From an uncultured Colwellia sp. (GTDB taxonomy: Bacteria; Pseudomonadota; Gammaproteobacteria; Enterobacterales; Alteromonadaceae): a stretch of 64,000 nucleotides of DNA. The notes under the pieces were generated by a model that saw only the letters and a list, made by a program, of their open reading frames with translations, had not been told where the DNA came from and did no database searches. Location of the stretch: NCBI GenBank assembly GCA_913057925.1, contig CAJXPG010000001.1, forward strand, positions 1 to 64,000, given 5' to 3'. This document shows positions 20,388 to 30,998 of this stretch, in pieces; position 1 is the first letter of the stretch, and every line of letters begins with the position of its first letter. A program made the translations under genes and the position numbers.

Positions 20388-21418
20388 TGATAAGTTTTGC
20401 TTTCCCTTGGTTATTTGCCCTGTTGCCGCTGCCATTCATTATCTATTTATTACCGGCTAAAAAAAATGCGCAACAACAAAGCGCTTTAGTTATGCCAACA
20501 CTTATCAACATTTCTACTGATACGGTAAGTTTGCAGAAAAAAAATAAGGCCCCGCTAACTGTTCTCATTACTTGCTGGCTGTTAATTGTTGTCGCCATTT
20601 GCCAACCACAATGGCTAGGTGATGCTATTGATATTCCTAGCGAAGGCCGAGAAATGATGATTGCCGTTGACCTTTCTGGCAGCATGGAAATTGAAGATAT
20701 GCGTCTTAATGGTCGTGATGTTAACCGCTTACAGATGCTTAAAGTGGTGCTTGGAGATTTTATCGATAGACGGGTAAGTGATCGACTCGGCTTAATATTA
20801 TTTGCTGATGACGCTTACATGCAAACACCAATGACATTCGATCGAAAAACCGTTAAACAAATGCTCGATGAAAGTGAGTTAAACCTGGTGGGTCGAAAAA
20901 CCGCTATTGGCGATGCAATTGCATTAGCGGTAAAACGTTTTGATGAGAAAAAAGAATCAAATAAAGTGTTATTGCTGTTAACTGACGGACAAAACACCGC
21001 AGGAAAAATCAGTCCTGAGCAAGCACTCGAACTAGCGATTGCTAAGGAGATAACAATTTACACCATAGGCATTGGCGCCGATGTTATGATGCAACAATCT
21101 TTATGGGGCTCTCAACGAGTAAATCCATCCAGTGATTTAGATGAAAGAAGTTTATCCAATATTGCCGAAAAAACGGGTGGTCAATATTTTCGAGCTCGAG
21201 ACAGTGAAAGTATGAGTGAGATATATAACTTGCTCGATAAACTTGAGCCAGTTGAGCAAGAGCAACAACAAATGAGACCGCTAACCGCGCTATTCTATTG
21301 GCCGTTAAGCTTTGCGGCCTTGCTCGCTTTTGCCTACCTATTAACCTTACATTTCTCTTTTTTAGTACCTAGTAATCGTTTTAGCAGCAAAGATGCTAAC
21401 ACTAGGAGCAGTAATTAA
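20387..21418 (+). CDS. VWA domain membrane protein (BatA-like)
   Basis: AVDLSGSMEIEDM MIDAS motif; TM segments at both ends. Confidence 0.93.
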   Translation: MISFAFPWLFALLPLPFIIYLLPAKKNAQQQSALVMPTLINISTDTVSLQKKNKAPLTVLITCWLLIVVAICQPQWLGDAIDIPSEGREMMIAVDLSGSMEIEDMRLNGRDVNRLQMLKVVLGDFIDRRVSDRLGLILFADDAYMQTPMTFDRKTVKQMLDESELNLVGRKTAIGDAIALAVKRFDEKKESNKVLLLLTDGQNTAGKISPEQALELAIAKEITIYTIGIGADVMMQQSLWGSQRVNPSSDLDERSLSNIAEKTGGQYFRARDSESMSEIYNLLDKLEPVEQEQQQMRPLTALFYWPLSFAALLAFAYLLTLHFSFLVPSNRFSSKDANTRSSN

Positions 21419-21419
21419 T

Positions 21420-23492
21420 ATGTCTACTGAACACGTTAATCTTTTTTCAACGCTAAGCGCTGATTTCAGCTTTGAAAGTTTTATCGATAATTTTCATTTT
21501 ATTCGCCCATCATGGTTAATGGCGTTTTTCGCGTTATTTTTAGTATTGTGGCTACTCAAAAAAATTCGATATTACCAATCACCTTGGCAACACTTTTTAC
21601 CCAAACATTTATCAAATGCCTTATTGGAAAGTTCAAACAAGGCAACTTCTGAGCAAGCTGTTGCAAAAAATCGCTATTGGCTAAAACCCAGTATCATCGG
21701 TAGTTGTATTATTATTGCTTTAGCTGGCCCTGCATGGCAAAAATTGCCTCAGCCGGTATATCAGTTAGAGCGAGGCGCGGTGCTTGTTATGGACATGTCT
21801 TATTCCATGTATTCAACCGATATTAAACCCAATAGATTAACCCGTGCTCGCTATAAAGCCATTGATTTATTGAACAACATTAAAGAAGGTGACATCGGCT
21901 TAATTGCTTATGCTGGCGATGCTTTTATTATTAGTCCATTAACCCAAGATGTAAAAAATATTGAACTACTGCTGCCTTCTTTATCCCCTGACATCATGCC
22001 GGTACATGGTGCTAATGCATTAGCTGCATTAACCCTTGCTGATCAAACATTGAAAAATGCAGGACATGTTAGTGGTGATATCTATTGGTTTACCGACGAT
22101 ATTGACAATGAAGAGATGTCAGATATTTATGATTGGTCAAATAAAAATAGTCATAGCTTAAATATCCTTGGCGTCGGCACACAAGCAGGAGCGCCGATTA
22201 AACTTAGCAGTGGTAAGTTACTCAAAGATAACCGAGGCGCTATTGTGGTGCCAAAGCTACCTGAACATAGACTTTCAGCCATTAGCAAACGCAGTAGCGG
22301 AAGTTATCATTCTATTACTAACAACGATAGTGATATCAAAAAATTGACCGCTCACTTGTCTCAAAACCTTGATGATAAATTAGAAACTGACTCGAGTAAC
22401 GCAAACAATGGCCGTGAAAAAGAACAATCTTTACAAGGTGATAAATATCAAGAAGCAGGCCCTTGGTTATTAATCATTATCTTACCTTTTTTACTTAGTT
22501 ACTTTCGTCGCGGCTCGAGTATTTTAGCAATTAGCTGGTTATTGCCTGTTACACTAACCATTAGCTTAATGGGAACAAGTACCAGCAGCTTTGCCAATGA
22601 ACAGCGCGTAACCGATACCAGCTCTTCGACCTCAAATGACATTAAAACAAGCGAGAACACTGCTGCAACCCTTTGGAAAAACCTTTGGAAAACACCTGAT
22701 CAACAAGCCCAACAGCATTTTCAGCAAGAGCAATATCAACAAGCGGCTAAGCAATTTGAAAACAGCCAATGGCAAGGTAGTGCGCACTACAAAGCCGGTG
22801 ACTATGAACAAGCATTAGAAGCATTTAAACAAAGCGATACTGCGCAATCATTATATAACCAAGGTAATGCTCATGCACAACTTCAACAAGTCGATGAAGC
22901 GATAGCGGCTTATAAAGATGCGCTAAAAAAAGACCCTAACCTTTCAGGTGCAAAAGAAAACTTGGCACAACTTGAAGCGTTAAAGAAACAACAAGAACAA
23001 TCTAAACAAAATTCTCAAGACGGTGACCCTCAAGATTCTGAGAATGATGAGCAGCAACAGTCTGACGATCAAAAGCAGGACTCAGAGCAATCTGACAGTG
23101 AGCAGCAGCAAGATAAGCAGCAAGACGGTCAGACATCAAAAGATCCTCAACAACAAAGCCAAGAACAACAACGTAAAGACCAAGAAAAAGAGCAAGAGCA
23201 AGAGCAACAAAATCAGTCCCAAAAGGAACAATCTCAGCAAGAAGCCGAGCAAGAAGAACAACAAGCAAAACGTGCACAAGAGCAGAAAACAGAAGAAGAA
23301 AAATTACAAGAAGAAAAAGCCTTAGCTCAACAAGCCAGTGACAGTAAAAAGCAAGAAACAGAGCAAAAGCATCAACAATTACTCAATAAGGTAACGGACG
23401 ATCCGTACTTGTTATTAAGAAATAAAATGCGACTAGAATATCAAAAGCGCCGTAACGAAGGTGCATCCCAAGGAGGTAATAAAAAGTGGTAA
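21420..23492 (+). CDS. VWA + TPR protein (BatB/BatC fusion-like)
   Basis: MDMSYSMYSTDI MIDAS-like motif; TPR SLYNQGNAHAQLQQVDEAIAAYKDALKKDP; Q/E/K/D-rich C-terminal tail. Confidence 0.92.
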   Translation: MSTEHVNLFSTLSADFSFESFIDNFHFIRPSWLMAFFALFLVLWLLKKIRYYQSPWQHFLPKHLSNALLESSNKATSEQAVAKNRYWLKPSIIGSCIIIALAGPAWQKLPQPVYQLERGAVLVMDMSYSMYSTDIKPNRLTRARYKAIDLLNNIKEGDIGLIAYAGDAFIISPLTQDVKNIELLLPSLSPDIMPVHGANALAALTLADQTLKNAGHVSGDIYWFTDDIDNEEMSDIYDWSNKNSHSLNILGVGTQAGAPIKLSSGKLLKDNRGAIVVPKLPEHRLSAISKRSSGSYHSITNNDSDIKKLTAHLSQNLDDKLETDSSNANNGREKEQSLQGDKYQEAGPWLLIIILPFLLSYFRRGSSILAISWLLPVTLTISLMGTSTSSFANEQRVTDTSSSTSNDIKTSENTAATLWKNLWKTPDQQAQQHFQQEQYQQAAKQFENSQWQGSAHYKAGDYEQALEAFKQSDTAQSLYNQGNAHAQLQQVDEAIAAYKDALKKDPNLSGAKENLAQLEALKKQQEQSKQNSQDGDPQDSENDEQQQSDDQKQDSEQSDSEQQQDKQQDGQTSKDPQQQSQEQQRKDQEKEQEQEQQNQSQKEQSQQEAEQEEQQAKRAQEQKTEEEKLQEEKALAQQASDSKKQETEQKHQQLLNKVTDDPYLLLRNKMRLEYQKRRNEGASQGGNKKW

Positions 23493-25276
23493 GTTCTTCA
23501 TTACAATATGTTGAGAAAAAAACGGGTTTATCTTATTTTCAAAGGCTACTAGCCACCCTGTTCGTCCTGGCAACACTTGTTTTTACAAACAAAGCCTTAG
23601 CTTTGTCGCAAGTTACCGCCACGGTTGATAAAAATCCTGCAATGATCAATGAATCAATTTTATTAACCGTTGTTGCTGATGATGATGTAGGTCGTAGCGC
23701 TTTAGATACTTCACCTTTACTGAGTGACTTTATTGTCGGCCAAACATCGGTAAGCTCACAAACAAGTATGGTAAATTTCAAAACTACGCGCAGCACCAAA
23801 TGGCAAGTTATCTTAATCGCCAGAAATTCGGGTGACTTTACCATCCCTGCCCTCACCATCAATAATGTCAGTAGCGAGCCTATTGCTTTAACCGTTGTCG
23901 AAGCCAGCGCTACAAATGATGCGATGCAAGCAGATATCTTTATTACCAGTGAATTATCAAGTAATACAGTCTATGTTCAACAATTGCTAACCTTATCACT
24001 TAAACTGCATTTCTCCGTTGAACTTAAAAGCGGTAACCTTACTGAACCAAGTTTTACTGGTGCGGCTATTGAGAAAATTGGTCAAGATAAACAGTCAGAG
24101 AGTATTATTAACGGCAAACGCTACCGGGTGATTGAGCAAACTTACGCGATAACGCCAGAGCAAAGTGGTGATTTTATTTTACCTGCGGCGCTATTTTCAG
24201 GGGAAGTACTTCAAGCATCAAAACGTCGTTCTAGCTTTTTAAGTTTCGCACAAACAAAACCTGTCAGTATTTTAGGTGAAGAGCTAAATTTAACCGTATT
24301 ACCAATTCCTAGCAATTACCCGAGTAATAGCCAATGGCTGCCGACAGAAATACTGACCTTGCATCAAGAGTGGCAATCTGGCGCTGGCGAGTTTGTTGTG
24401 GGTGAGCCAATTACTCGCACTATTACATTAACCGCAGCGGGCTTATCAAAAGCTCAATTACCAAAACTTGACATGAAAAATAGCGCTGGTTTAAAGGTTT
24501 ACCCAGATCAAGCCGAACTTCATGCCAATTTATCCAGCGAGCGATTGGTCAGTCAAAAAGTACAAAACTTTGCCATTGTGCCTAGCCATGCGGGTGATTT
24601 TGTTTTACCTGCAATGGAAGTAACCTGGTTTAATACCATTACCAATAAAATTGAACAAGCAAGCTTACCTGCGCAAACTATTACCGTTAAGGCTGCGCAA
24701 GGTGAAGTATCAACGCCAACAACTGCTGAACAAGAAAGCCAAGCTAACAAAGAGCTAAACAATCAAGTACAAGCATTACCAGAGCAAAATAATAGTAGTC
24801 AAGCGACTGTTGCTGATACTCGCCTGCTTTGGCTGATTGCCTGCTTATGGCTACTGACTATAATCGCTTGGTTCCTTCATGTACGCTTTTTAAAGCAATC
24901 ATATAGTGGCAATAAGCAGAAAAATAAAGCTGCACCTGATAATGGTAACCATTATCTTGCCTTACTTGCGGCATGTAAGAAAAATGACGCTGAGCAAGCA
25001 TTAAGCTTAATATTACCTTGGTTAAGACACTTACTAAGACAAAGTAACCCTAATACTCAAGTCAATAACCTTGCACAAGCACAAGATATGCTCAATGATC
25101 AAAACCTCGCCACGGCGCTCAATGATTTACAGCAACACTTATATGGCAAAAGTGCCGTTATCGGTGCTCCATCATGGCAAGGTATGACGTTACTTAGCGC
25201 GATTCAACAAGTGAATAAACTTAATAGCGTCAAAAATAACACAACACAAACCATGTCACTTAACCCCAGCCATTAA
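23486..25276 (+). CDS. BatD family protein
   Basis: Signal peptide, ATVDKNPAMINESILLTV; AGGAGG RBS, GTG start overlapping upstream CDS by 7 nt. Confidence 0.92.
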   Translation: MVSSSLQYVEKKTGLSYFQRLLATLFVLATLVFTNKALALSQVTATVDKNPAMINESILLTVVADDDVGRSALDTSPLLSDFIVGQTSVSSQTSMVNFKTTRSTKWQVILIARNSGDFTIPALTINNVSSEPIALTVVEASATNDAMQADIFITSELSSNTVYVQQLLTLSLKLHFSVELKSGNLTEPSFTGAAIEKIGQDKQSESIINGKRYRVIEQTYAITPEQSGDFILPAALFSGEVLQASKRRSSFLSFAQTKPVSILGEELNLTVLPIPSNYPSNSQWLPTEILTLHQEWQSGAGEFVVGEPITRTITLTAAGLSKAQLPKLDMKNSAGLKVYPDQAELHANLSSERLVSQKVQNFAIVPSHAGDFVLPAMEVTWFNTITNKIEQASLPAQTITVKAAQGEVSTPTTAEQESQANKELNNQVQALPEQNNSSQATVADTRLLWLIACLWLLTIIAWFLHVRFLKQSYSGNKQKNKAAPDNGNHYLALLAACKKNDAEQALSLILPWLRHLLRQSNPNTQVNNLAQAQDMLNDQNLATALNDLQQHLYGKSAVIGAPSWQGMTLLSAIQQVNKLNSVKNNTTQTMSLNPSH

Positions 25277-25509
25277 TTCTATTAGAACGTTAATTATCTA
25301 GAGTCCTTGCATTAGGGCTCTAGAACTGCATTTTCAAGCAACGACAATTAACTAACTTCAACTAGTTAACGACTGCAATCCTGACTTTCCCTACTCTTTA
25401 AAACGGTTATCAAGTCACTATTATGGTAATTTCACGCTAGAGTAATCGATATACTAAAAAGATTTATCTTTTTTGAAATTATCTTGAGCCTACTAAGGTC
25501 TTTACCCAT

Positions 25510-26025
25510 ATGATGACAAAACAAGTTAGATATGAGGCGCTGGTGAAAGCGCTACACGGTGATTTATACCGCTACGCTTATTGGCTATGCCATGAAAAGC
25601 AAGTAGCTGAAGACTTGGTTCAAGAAACCTTTCTTCGTGCTTGGCGTGCCCTAGATTCGTTAAAAGATGAAAAGGCCGCTAAGTCTTGGTTAATCACTAT
25701 TTTACGACGCGAAAATGCCAGACGCTTTGAACGTAAACGCTTCGATATGAGTGAATACGAAGAAGCGACAATTACTGATACTAAATCAGTAACAACAGAG
25801 CAAGAATTAGAAAATCATTGGCTCAGAGAAAAAATATCTCAGTTGCCCGATGAATACTCAGAGCCTTTAGTGTTACAGGTTATCGGTGGTTTTAGCGGTG
25901 AAGATATTGCCACAATGCTAGATCTCAATAAAAACACCGTGATGACGCGGTTATTTAGAGCACGAAACCAATTGAAAGAAGCTTTAGAAGCTGAGCCGGT
26001 TAAGCGAGGAATGACGAATGGATGA
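25510..26025 (+). CDS. ECF-type RNA polymerase sigma factor
   Basis: region 2 DLVQETFLRAWRAL; region 4 EPLVLQVIGGFSGEDIATMLDLNKNTVMTRLFRARNQLK. Confidence 0.95.
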   Translation: MMTKQVRYEALVKALHGDLYRYAYWLCHEKQVAEDLVQETFLRAWRALDSLKDEKAAKSWLITILRRENARRFERKRFDMSEYEEATITDTKSVTTEQELENHWLREKISQLPDEYSEPLVLQVIGGFSGEDIATMLDLNKNTVMTRLFRARNQLKEALEAEPVKRGMTNG

Positions 26026-26731
26026 TTTACAATTTAGACGTGCGATTTATGCCGAGCCAAATAATAAAGACGCTGATGTTTTAGCTGCACAGCAAGAAGA
26101 TGCAAGCAAAAAGCAATTTGCCAAAGATATTGCCCTGTTAGATGAAAGAATCAAGCAGGCAATGCAGGTGCCTGTCCCTGATGATTTATGTGACAAATTA
26201 ATATTACGCCAAACCCTTGCTAGTCACCAAGTGCAAAAGCGTAAAAAACGCGTCCACCTTGCGCTTGCTGCCTCTGTTGCGGTAATTGGTGGGTTAATGC
26301 TTAATTTCATGCAATTTACTAGTGCACATAACAACCTAGGTGATTACGCCCTTGCACATGTTTATCATGAAAAAGGCAGTTTTAATAACAATGCTACTAG
26401 CCAAGTAACCTTAACGGCATTAAATCAAAAAATGGCGACTTTTGATGGCAATTTCAGCGAGCCTATTGGTAAGTTATTATTTGCAGATTATTGCCGTTTT
26501 GATGCGATGAAAAGCTTACACTTAGTGTTTCAAGGAAAAACCAGCCCTGTCACTGTATTTATCGTACCTAAAAATGAGCAACTGACATTTAGCGATAAAT
26601 TTAATGACCAAGCACTTTTTGGTAGTTCACTTGAGTTTCAACACAGTAATATTATTGTGGTGGCCGATAAGAATGAATCGTTGAGCCAGTGGAAACAACA
26701 TATAAGTGACACTGTTTCTTGGTCTATCTAA
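26018..26731 (+). CDS. DUF3379 domain protein, probable anti-sigma factor
   Basis: overlaps sigma gene by 8 nt; N-terminal cytoplasmic part, single TM (HLALAASVAVIGGLMLNFM), C-terminal periplasmic part. Confidence 0.85.
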   Translation: MDDLQFRRAIYAEPNNKDADVLAAQQEDASKKQFAKDIALLDERIKQAMQVPVPDDLCDKLILRQTLASHQVQKRKKRVHLALAASVAVIGGLMLNFMQFTSAHNNLGDYALAHVYHEKGSFNNNATSQVTLTALNQKMATFDGNFSEPIGKLLFADYCRFDAMKSLHLVFQGKTSPVTVFIVPKNEQLTFSDKFNDQALFGSSLEFQHSNIIVVADKNESLSQWKQHISDTVSWSI

Positions 26732-26913
26732 CCTGAGCTCGGCTTAATAAATGCTTCTCTAGCAGCTATTTTTCCTAGCTCCTGCGTTAAATTCATTTGC
26801 AATAGACCAGCTATTGACGCATGAACTTGCCTTGAATCAAGAAAAACTAGCAAGCTAGCATCAAGATAAACTTTATTTAGGAAAGATCGAGCTTCACTAA
26901 GAACACCACTAAC

Positions 26914-26947
26914 AAAAAAGCCCTGATAGTCATATCAGGGCTTTTTT
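26914..26947. terminator. bidirectional intrinsic terminator
   Basis: AAAAAAGCCCTGATAgtcaTATCAGGGCTTTTTT. Confidence 0.85.
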
Positions 26948-27029
26948 ATTAAAACTGTCAACATATATCAGAACGAGATAAATTGACTTCACCGCGAGCA
27001 AGGAATTAACTTGCTCACAGCTTTAATAC

Positions 27030-29489
27030 TTATAAAGTATTTTCGAACAATTTATAAATACGACGATACTCGTCTAACCAAGAGCTTGGTTGCACAAAAC
27101 CATGAGGCTCTACCGGGTAGATTGCCGTTTCAAAGTCTTGTTTTTCAAGTTCAATTAAACGTTGAACTAAACGAACACTGTCTTCAAAAAATACATTATC
27201 ATCAACCATAGGCGCATTAATTAATAATGGTTTGGTCAAACCTTCAGCAAAGTAAATTGGCGAGCTACGTTCATAGGCAATGGCATCATCTTCAGGAGTA
27301 TTTAAAATATTCGAAGTATAACCATGGTTGTAGTACGCCCAATCAGACACGAGTCGTAACGCTGAGCCTGAAGCAAATACATCTGGCTCAGTGAAAAGTG
27401 CCATTAACGTTAAAAACCCACCGTAAGAGCCACCATAAGTACCAACACGTTTTGCATCAACATTAGCGTTTTCTACTAACCAGTCTACGCCATCTAGCAT
27501 ATCTTCCACTTCTGGTTTACCCATATGACGATAAATCGCCGTTCGCCAATCACGGCCATAGCCTGCTGAAGCGCGGTAATCCATATCAATGACTACATAG
27601 CCCTGCTGAACAAGCATTGAATGAAACATAAACTCACGGAAGTAACCTGACCAACCTAAATGTGAGTTTTGCAAATAACCAGCACCATGACTAAACATTA
27701 CCGCGCGGTTTTTCTCAGCGGTTTTATCAAAGTTCTTAGGTAAGTAAACTTTTGAATAAATAGGCTCTTTTTGCTTACTCGATGGAATGGCTACCACCGT
27801 TGGAGCAACCCAAGGCATAGCAAGAAATTGCTCAGAAACTGTGTGAGTTATTCTTTTTGCTGTCTCATTGCCTTGTATGTTTTGCACGTAAAGCTCTGGC
27901 GGCATAGTTACCGTAGAATGCTCAATCAGCAGTTTAGATTCATCAGGGCTTAGCGCATAATCATTCTTACCACCTAAATCCGTTAATGCAGTTAAATTTT
28001 TCGCTAGGTCAACTTGGTATATTTCATAAATACCAGGGTGTTTTTTGTTCGCTTTAAAAATAAAGCGATTATCATCCGCTGTCGGGGTAACACTACTTAC
28101 TTCGAATTTACCTGACGTGAGTTTGATAGCTTTATTTTTTAAGCTTTTCAGGTATAAGTGCGAATAACCAGACTCTTCTGATAAATAATACAAACTTGCT
28201 TTATTATCAACGTTAACCCAACCAAATTCATTAAAGCTCCAGTTAATCCAAGCATCATCATGCAATTTATGCTGAGTAACTAGCTCGTTATCTGAAAAGT
28301 TAACCGTTGTTAACCATCGGCTTTTGTTATCCCAAGCTTCCAACATTAACGCAACATGTTGGCCATCTTCACTCCACTTGATTGGGTTATACATACGAAG
28401 CACATGAATATTACGTGCTTGTTTCTCAGACGTGTACTTTTTACCTTCGCGGGCATAATTTTCCGCTTTAACCGAAGCTAATACATCATCGTTGTAACCT
28501 GGAAGGCTTTCATAACTTAAGGCTTGCTGAGTGCCTGTCGTTAAATCAAGTAAGAACAATTGCTCTTGATATTTTCTATTATTAGCAACACGCGCACGTA
28601 CTTTTTCAGCCGCAATGGTACCGTCTTTCGTGATGTAGTTAGGCATGATATCTGTTTTATCACGACTCGATTTTGCACTAGTGATGCTAACTAAAAGTTT
28701 ATCGCCAGCAGGTGAAAGACTTGCGTGCGCCACCCTATTACCTTTGCCAAAATAAAACTTAGTATTATTTACCGAAGCATTTTCACTGGCTAATTGCGCT
28801 TTTTTTGCTTGTTTTAACTTATCATTGCGTTGCTGCAGTGCAATGTAATCAATCAGTTTATGTTGCTCTTTGGCAATGTATGTTTTTGGCTCGGCTACGC
28901 CGGCAGGTTTTGCCGACATTTGTAAGTTAGCTAGCTCTTTTAATTGTCCGGTGACAATATTATGCGCATAAAAGGTATTCCCTACCTGATAGGCAATATC
29001 GTCATTGCTGAGAAATATTGCATTACGTTCATGATTTGAGGTAAATGTCAGTTGTTTCACTGCATTAGTTGCAACAGTTTTAACAAACACATCGCCATTA
29101 AAAGTATAAACTTTATGACTACGACTTTGATTTAACAGAGCGCCTTTATCCGCAACAATATGCTTGTTTGATAAAGCAACTTGGTTAACCTTATTGTCAT
29201 TAGATAAATCGAGTGAGTACAAATCACGTAATGGATTTCCTAATTGCTTTTGCTTAAAAACAACGGTATTACTATCACTGCCCCAGTACCAAGATTCCGG
29301 CGCTCGACCGAACCAATCGGGATCAGCCATAACTTGTTCTAAAGTAATAATATCAGTTGCCTGTGCATTTACAGCAACAGCCGCTTGAATTGTTTGTGGA
29401 GTATGAGATTTAGTCGGCTCATTAAGCTGACTATTACTACAAGCGGCTAATGAAAAACTAAGCGCTGCGGCAATAAGTTGTAATTTCAT
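27030..29489 (-). CDS. S9 family prolyl oligopeptidase-like lipoprotein
   Basis: lipobox SLAAC; catalytic GTYGGSYGGFLTL; C-terminal EPHGF. Confidence 0.93.
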   Translation of the reverse strand: MKLQLIAAALSFSLAACSNSQLNEPTKSHTPQTIQAAVAVNAQATDIITLEQVMADPDWFGRAPESWYWGSDSNTVVFKQKQLGNPLRDLYSLDLSNDNKVNQVALSNKHIVADKGALLNQSRSHKVYTFNGDVFVKTVATNAVKQLTFTSNHERNAIFLSNDDIAYQVGNTFYAHNIVTGQLKELANLQMSAKPAGVAEPKTYIAKEQHKLIDYIALQQRNDKLKQAKKAQLASENASVNNTKFYFGKGNRVAHASLSPAGDKLLVSITSAKSSRDKTDIMPNYITKDGTIAAEKVRARVANNRKYQEQLFLLDLTTGTQQALSYESLPGYNDDVLASVKAENYAREGKKYTSEKQARNIHVLRMYNPIKWSEDGQHVALMLEAWDNKSRWLTTVNFSDNELVTQHKLHDDAWINWSFNEFGWVNVDNKASLYYLSEESGYSHLYLKSLKNKAIKLTSGKFEVSSVTPTADDNRFIFKANKKHPGIYEIYQVDLAKNLTALTDLGGKNDYALSPDESKLLIEHSTVTMPPELYVQNIQGNETAKRITHTVSEQFLAMPWVAPTVVAIPSSKQKEPIYSKVYLPKNFDKTAEKNRAVMFSHGAGYLQNSHLGWSGYFREFMFHSMLVQQGYVVIDMDYRASAGYGRDWRTAIYRHMGKPEVEDMLDGVDWLVENANVDAKRVGTYGGSYGGFLTLMALFTEPDVFASGSALRLVSDWAYYNHGYTSNILNTPEDDAIAYERSSPIYFAEGLTKPLLINAPMVDDNVFFEDSVRLVQRLIELEKQDFETAIYPVEPHGFVQPSSWLDEYRRIYKLFENTL

Positions 29490-29699
29490 AAATTTAAAGT
29501 CTTTTGTTATCTAAAGTTATAAAAGCTATCAAATAGATTTCGCTATCAATAGCTTACGAAGGTACTGTCAATGAGTACATTATCCTAATAGAAATGATAA
29601 AGTTTGTCTGAAAGAAATCGACCAATCCCCCTTTATCTGCGTTGAAAACGCGGTAAAATATACCCGATTACACATACTATCATTTTTGGACATTTTGTT

Positions 29700-30179
29700 A
29701 TGCTTTGCCCTTGTGGTTCTTCCTTATCATTTAGTGAATGTTGCCAACCTTTCATTACACATCAAAAGCAACCGAGCACCCCTGAGCAGCTAATGCGATC
29801 AAGATTTAGCGCTTATGCGACCAAAGATGCGCGGTATATTCATGACACATACGGAGCAGTGTCTCGCGCTAAACAATCTATTGCCGATCTGCAATCTTGG
29901 GCTGATGAGTGTATTTGGCTTGCCTTAATAGTACATCAAAGTGATGAGGCTCAAGTTGAGTTTTCCGCATATTACCTTGTAGAGCACACATTATTTGAGT
30001 TAAGGGAAAAATCTAACTTTGCACTCGAGCAGGGACTTTGGCGCTACCTTGATGGTGAAATCACCGTAAGCAATGAAATAGCGAAAGTTAAACGCAATCA
30101 GCTGTGCCCTTGCAATAATTACCCTAGTGCTTGGTCGGCCAAGAAAGGCAAGAAGTTTAAACATTGCTGCGGTAAATAA
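29700..30179 (+). CDS. YchJ-family (UPF0225) SEC-C motif protein
   Basis: CPCGSSLSFSECCQPFI at N-terminus and CPCNNYPSAWSAKKGKKFKHCCGK at C-terminus. Confidence 0.92.
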   Translation: MLCPCGSSLSFSECCQPFITHQKQPSTPEQLMRSRFSAYATKDARYIHDTYGAVSRAKQSIADLQSWADECIWLALIVHQSDEAQVEFSAYYLVEHTLFELREKSNFALEQGLWRYLDGEITVSNEIAKVKRNQLCPCNNYPSAWSAKKGKKFKHCCGK

Positions 30180-30251
30180 AGCTCAGGTTAGATTAAGTTT
30201 GGCTAGATTAAGTAGCTCATATTAAGCAGCTGAGTTTATGGTTCGATAAAA

Positions 30252-30893
30252 CTAATTAATTAGCGGTGCTTTTACGATGGACTGTTGAATGCCATCTAAC
30301 CAAGCTTTGGCATTAAAACTTAACGGTTTTGTTAAGGGCTCTATATCTGCCCTATCGCTTTCATTCAAGCGCGCCGTTAATGCTTGTTGATGCTTTAACT
30401 GACAGCTAATACTGGTATTTTGCATCACCGTCATTTCTACATGGTGCTTGTCATCGCGAAAAGCTAACGGTTTAGGGTTTAACACATTCGATAAATGCAA
30501 GGTTGCTAGATCATTGTCTTCTATTAAGCTTGCTTGATTAAACTGTTGAACATCGTTAGGTGTCTCTAGCGATAAAGCGGCTTTATTAGGTAAACTAAAC
30601 TGCTTTCTTAATTCGTTTTCGGTAAGTTTAGCGGGCTCATTAAAATGAGTTTTGGGTAGGATAAATTGACTTTGTTCACGTACATCGTCAGCTAACATCG
30701 CGAGCATTAATGAAAAATCAGCGCGCCTTGTTTGTACAACACTTTCATTAAGCTGCTCACCTAATTGCAACTCATGTAATAGCGCATTGGAGATGGAGTA
30801 TCCATCTGCACTATTTTCTGAGTTTTCATTTAGCAAATCACTGTTTTGATTGAGGTAACTTGCTAAAGGTGATTGTGATAGCTCTACTGCCAA
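30252..30893 (-). CDS. hypothetical protein, resembles VC2046/SO_2500 family
   Basis: NALLHELQLGEQLNESVVQTRRADFSLMLAMLADDVREQSQF; family assignment from memory only. Confidence 0.6.
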   Translation of the reverse strand: MAVELSQSPLASYLNQNSDLLNENSENSADGYSISNALLHELQLGEQLNESVVQTRRADFSLMLAMLADDVREQSQFILPKTHFNEPAKLTENELRKQFSLPNKAALSLETPNDVQQFNQASLIEDNDLATLHLSNVLNPKPLAFRDDKHHVEMTVMQNTSISCQLKHQQALTARLNESDRADIEPLTKPLSFNAKAWLDGIQQSIVKAPLIN

Positions 30894-30998
30894 CGTGCTA
30901 TTCTCTTATTTACCTAAGGTTGATAAATAAGTTATCGGCTAATTGTTTGAAATATTTAGCCGATAATCACACTTTTTATATTTAATATTGTTATCTTT

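Noticed and set aside
23002-23325. ORFs 23023..23325 (+) and 23002..23277 (-) overlapping the BatB/C tail
   Set aside because: They are out-of-frame shadows of the CAA/GAA-rich low-complexity tail; K/N-rich and L/V-rich compositions are artefacts of the repeat.
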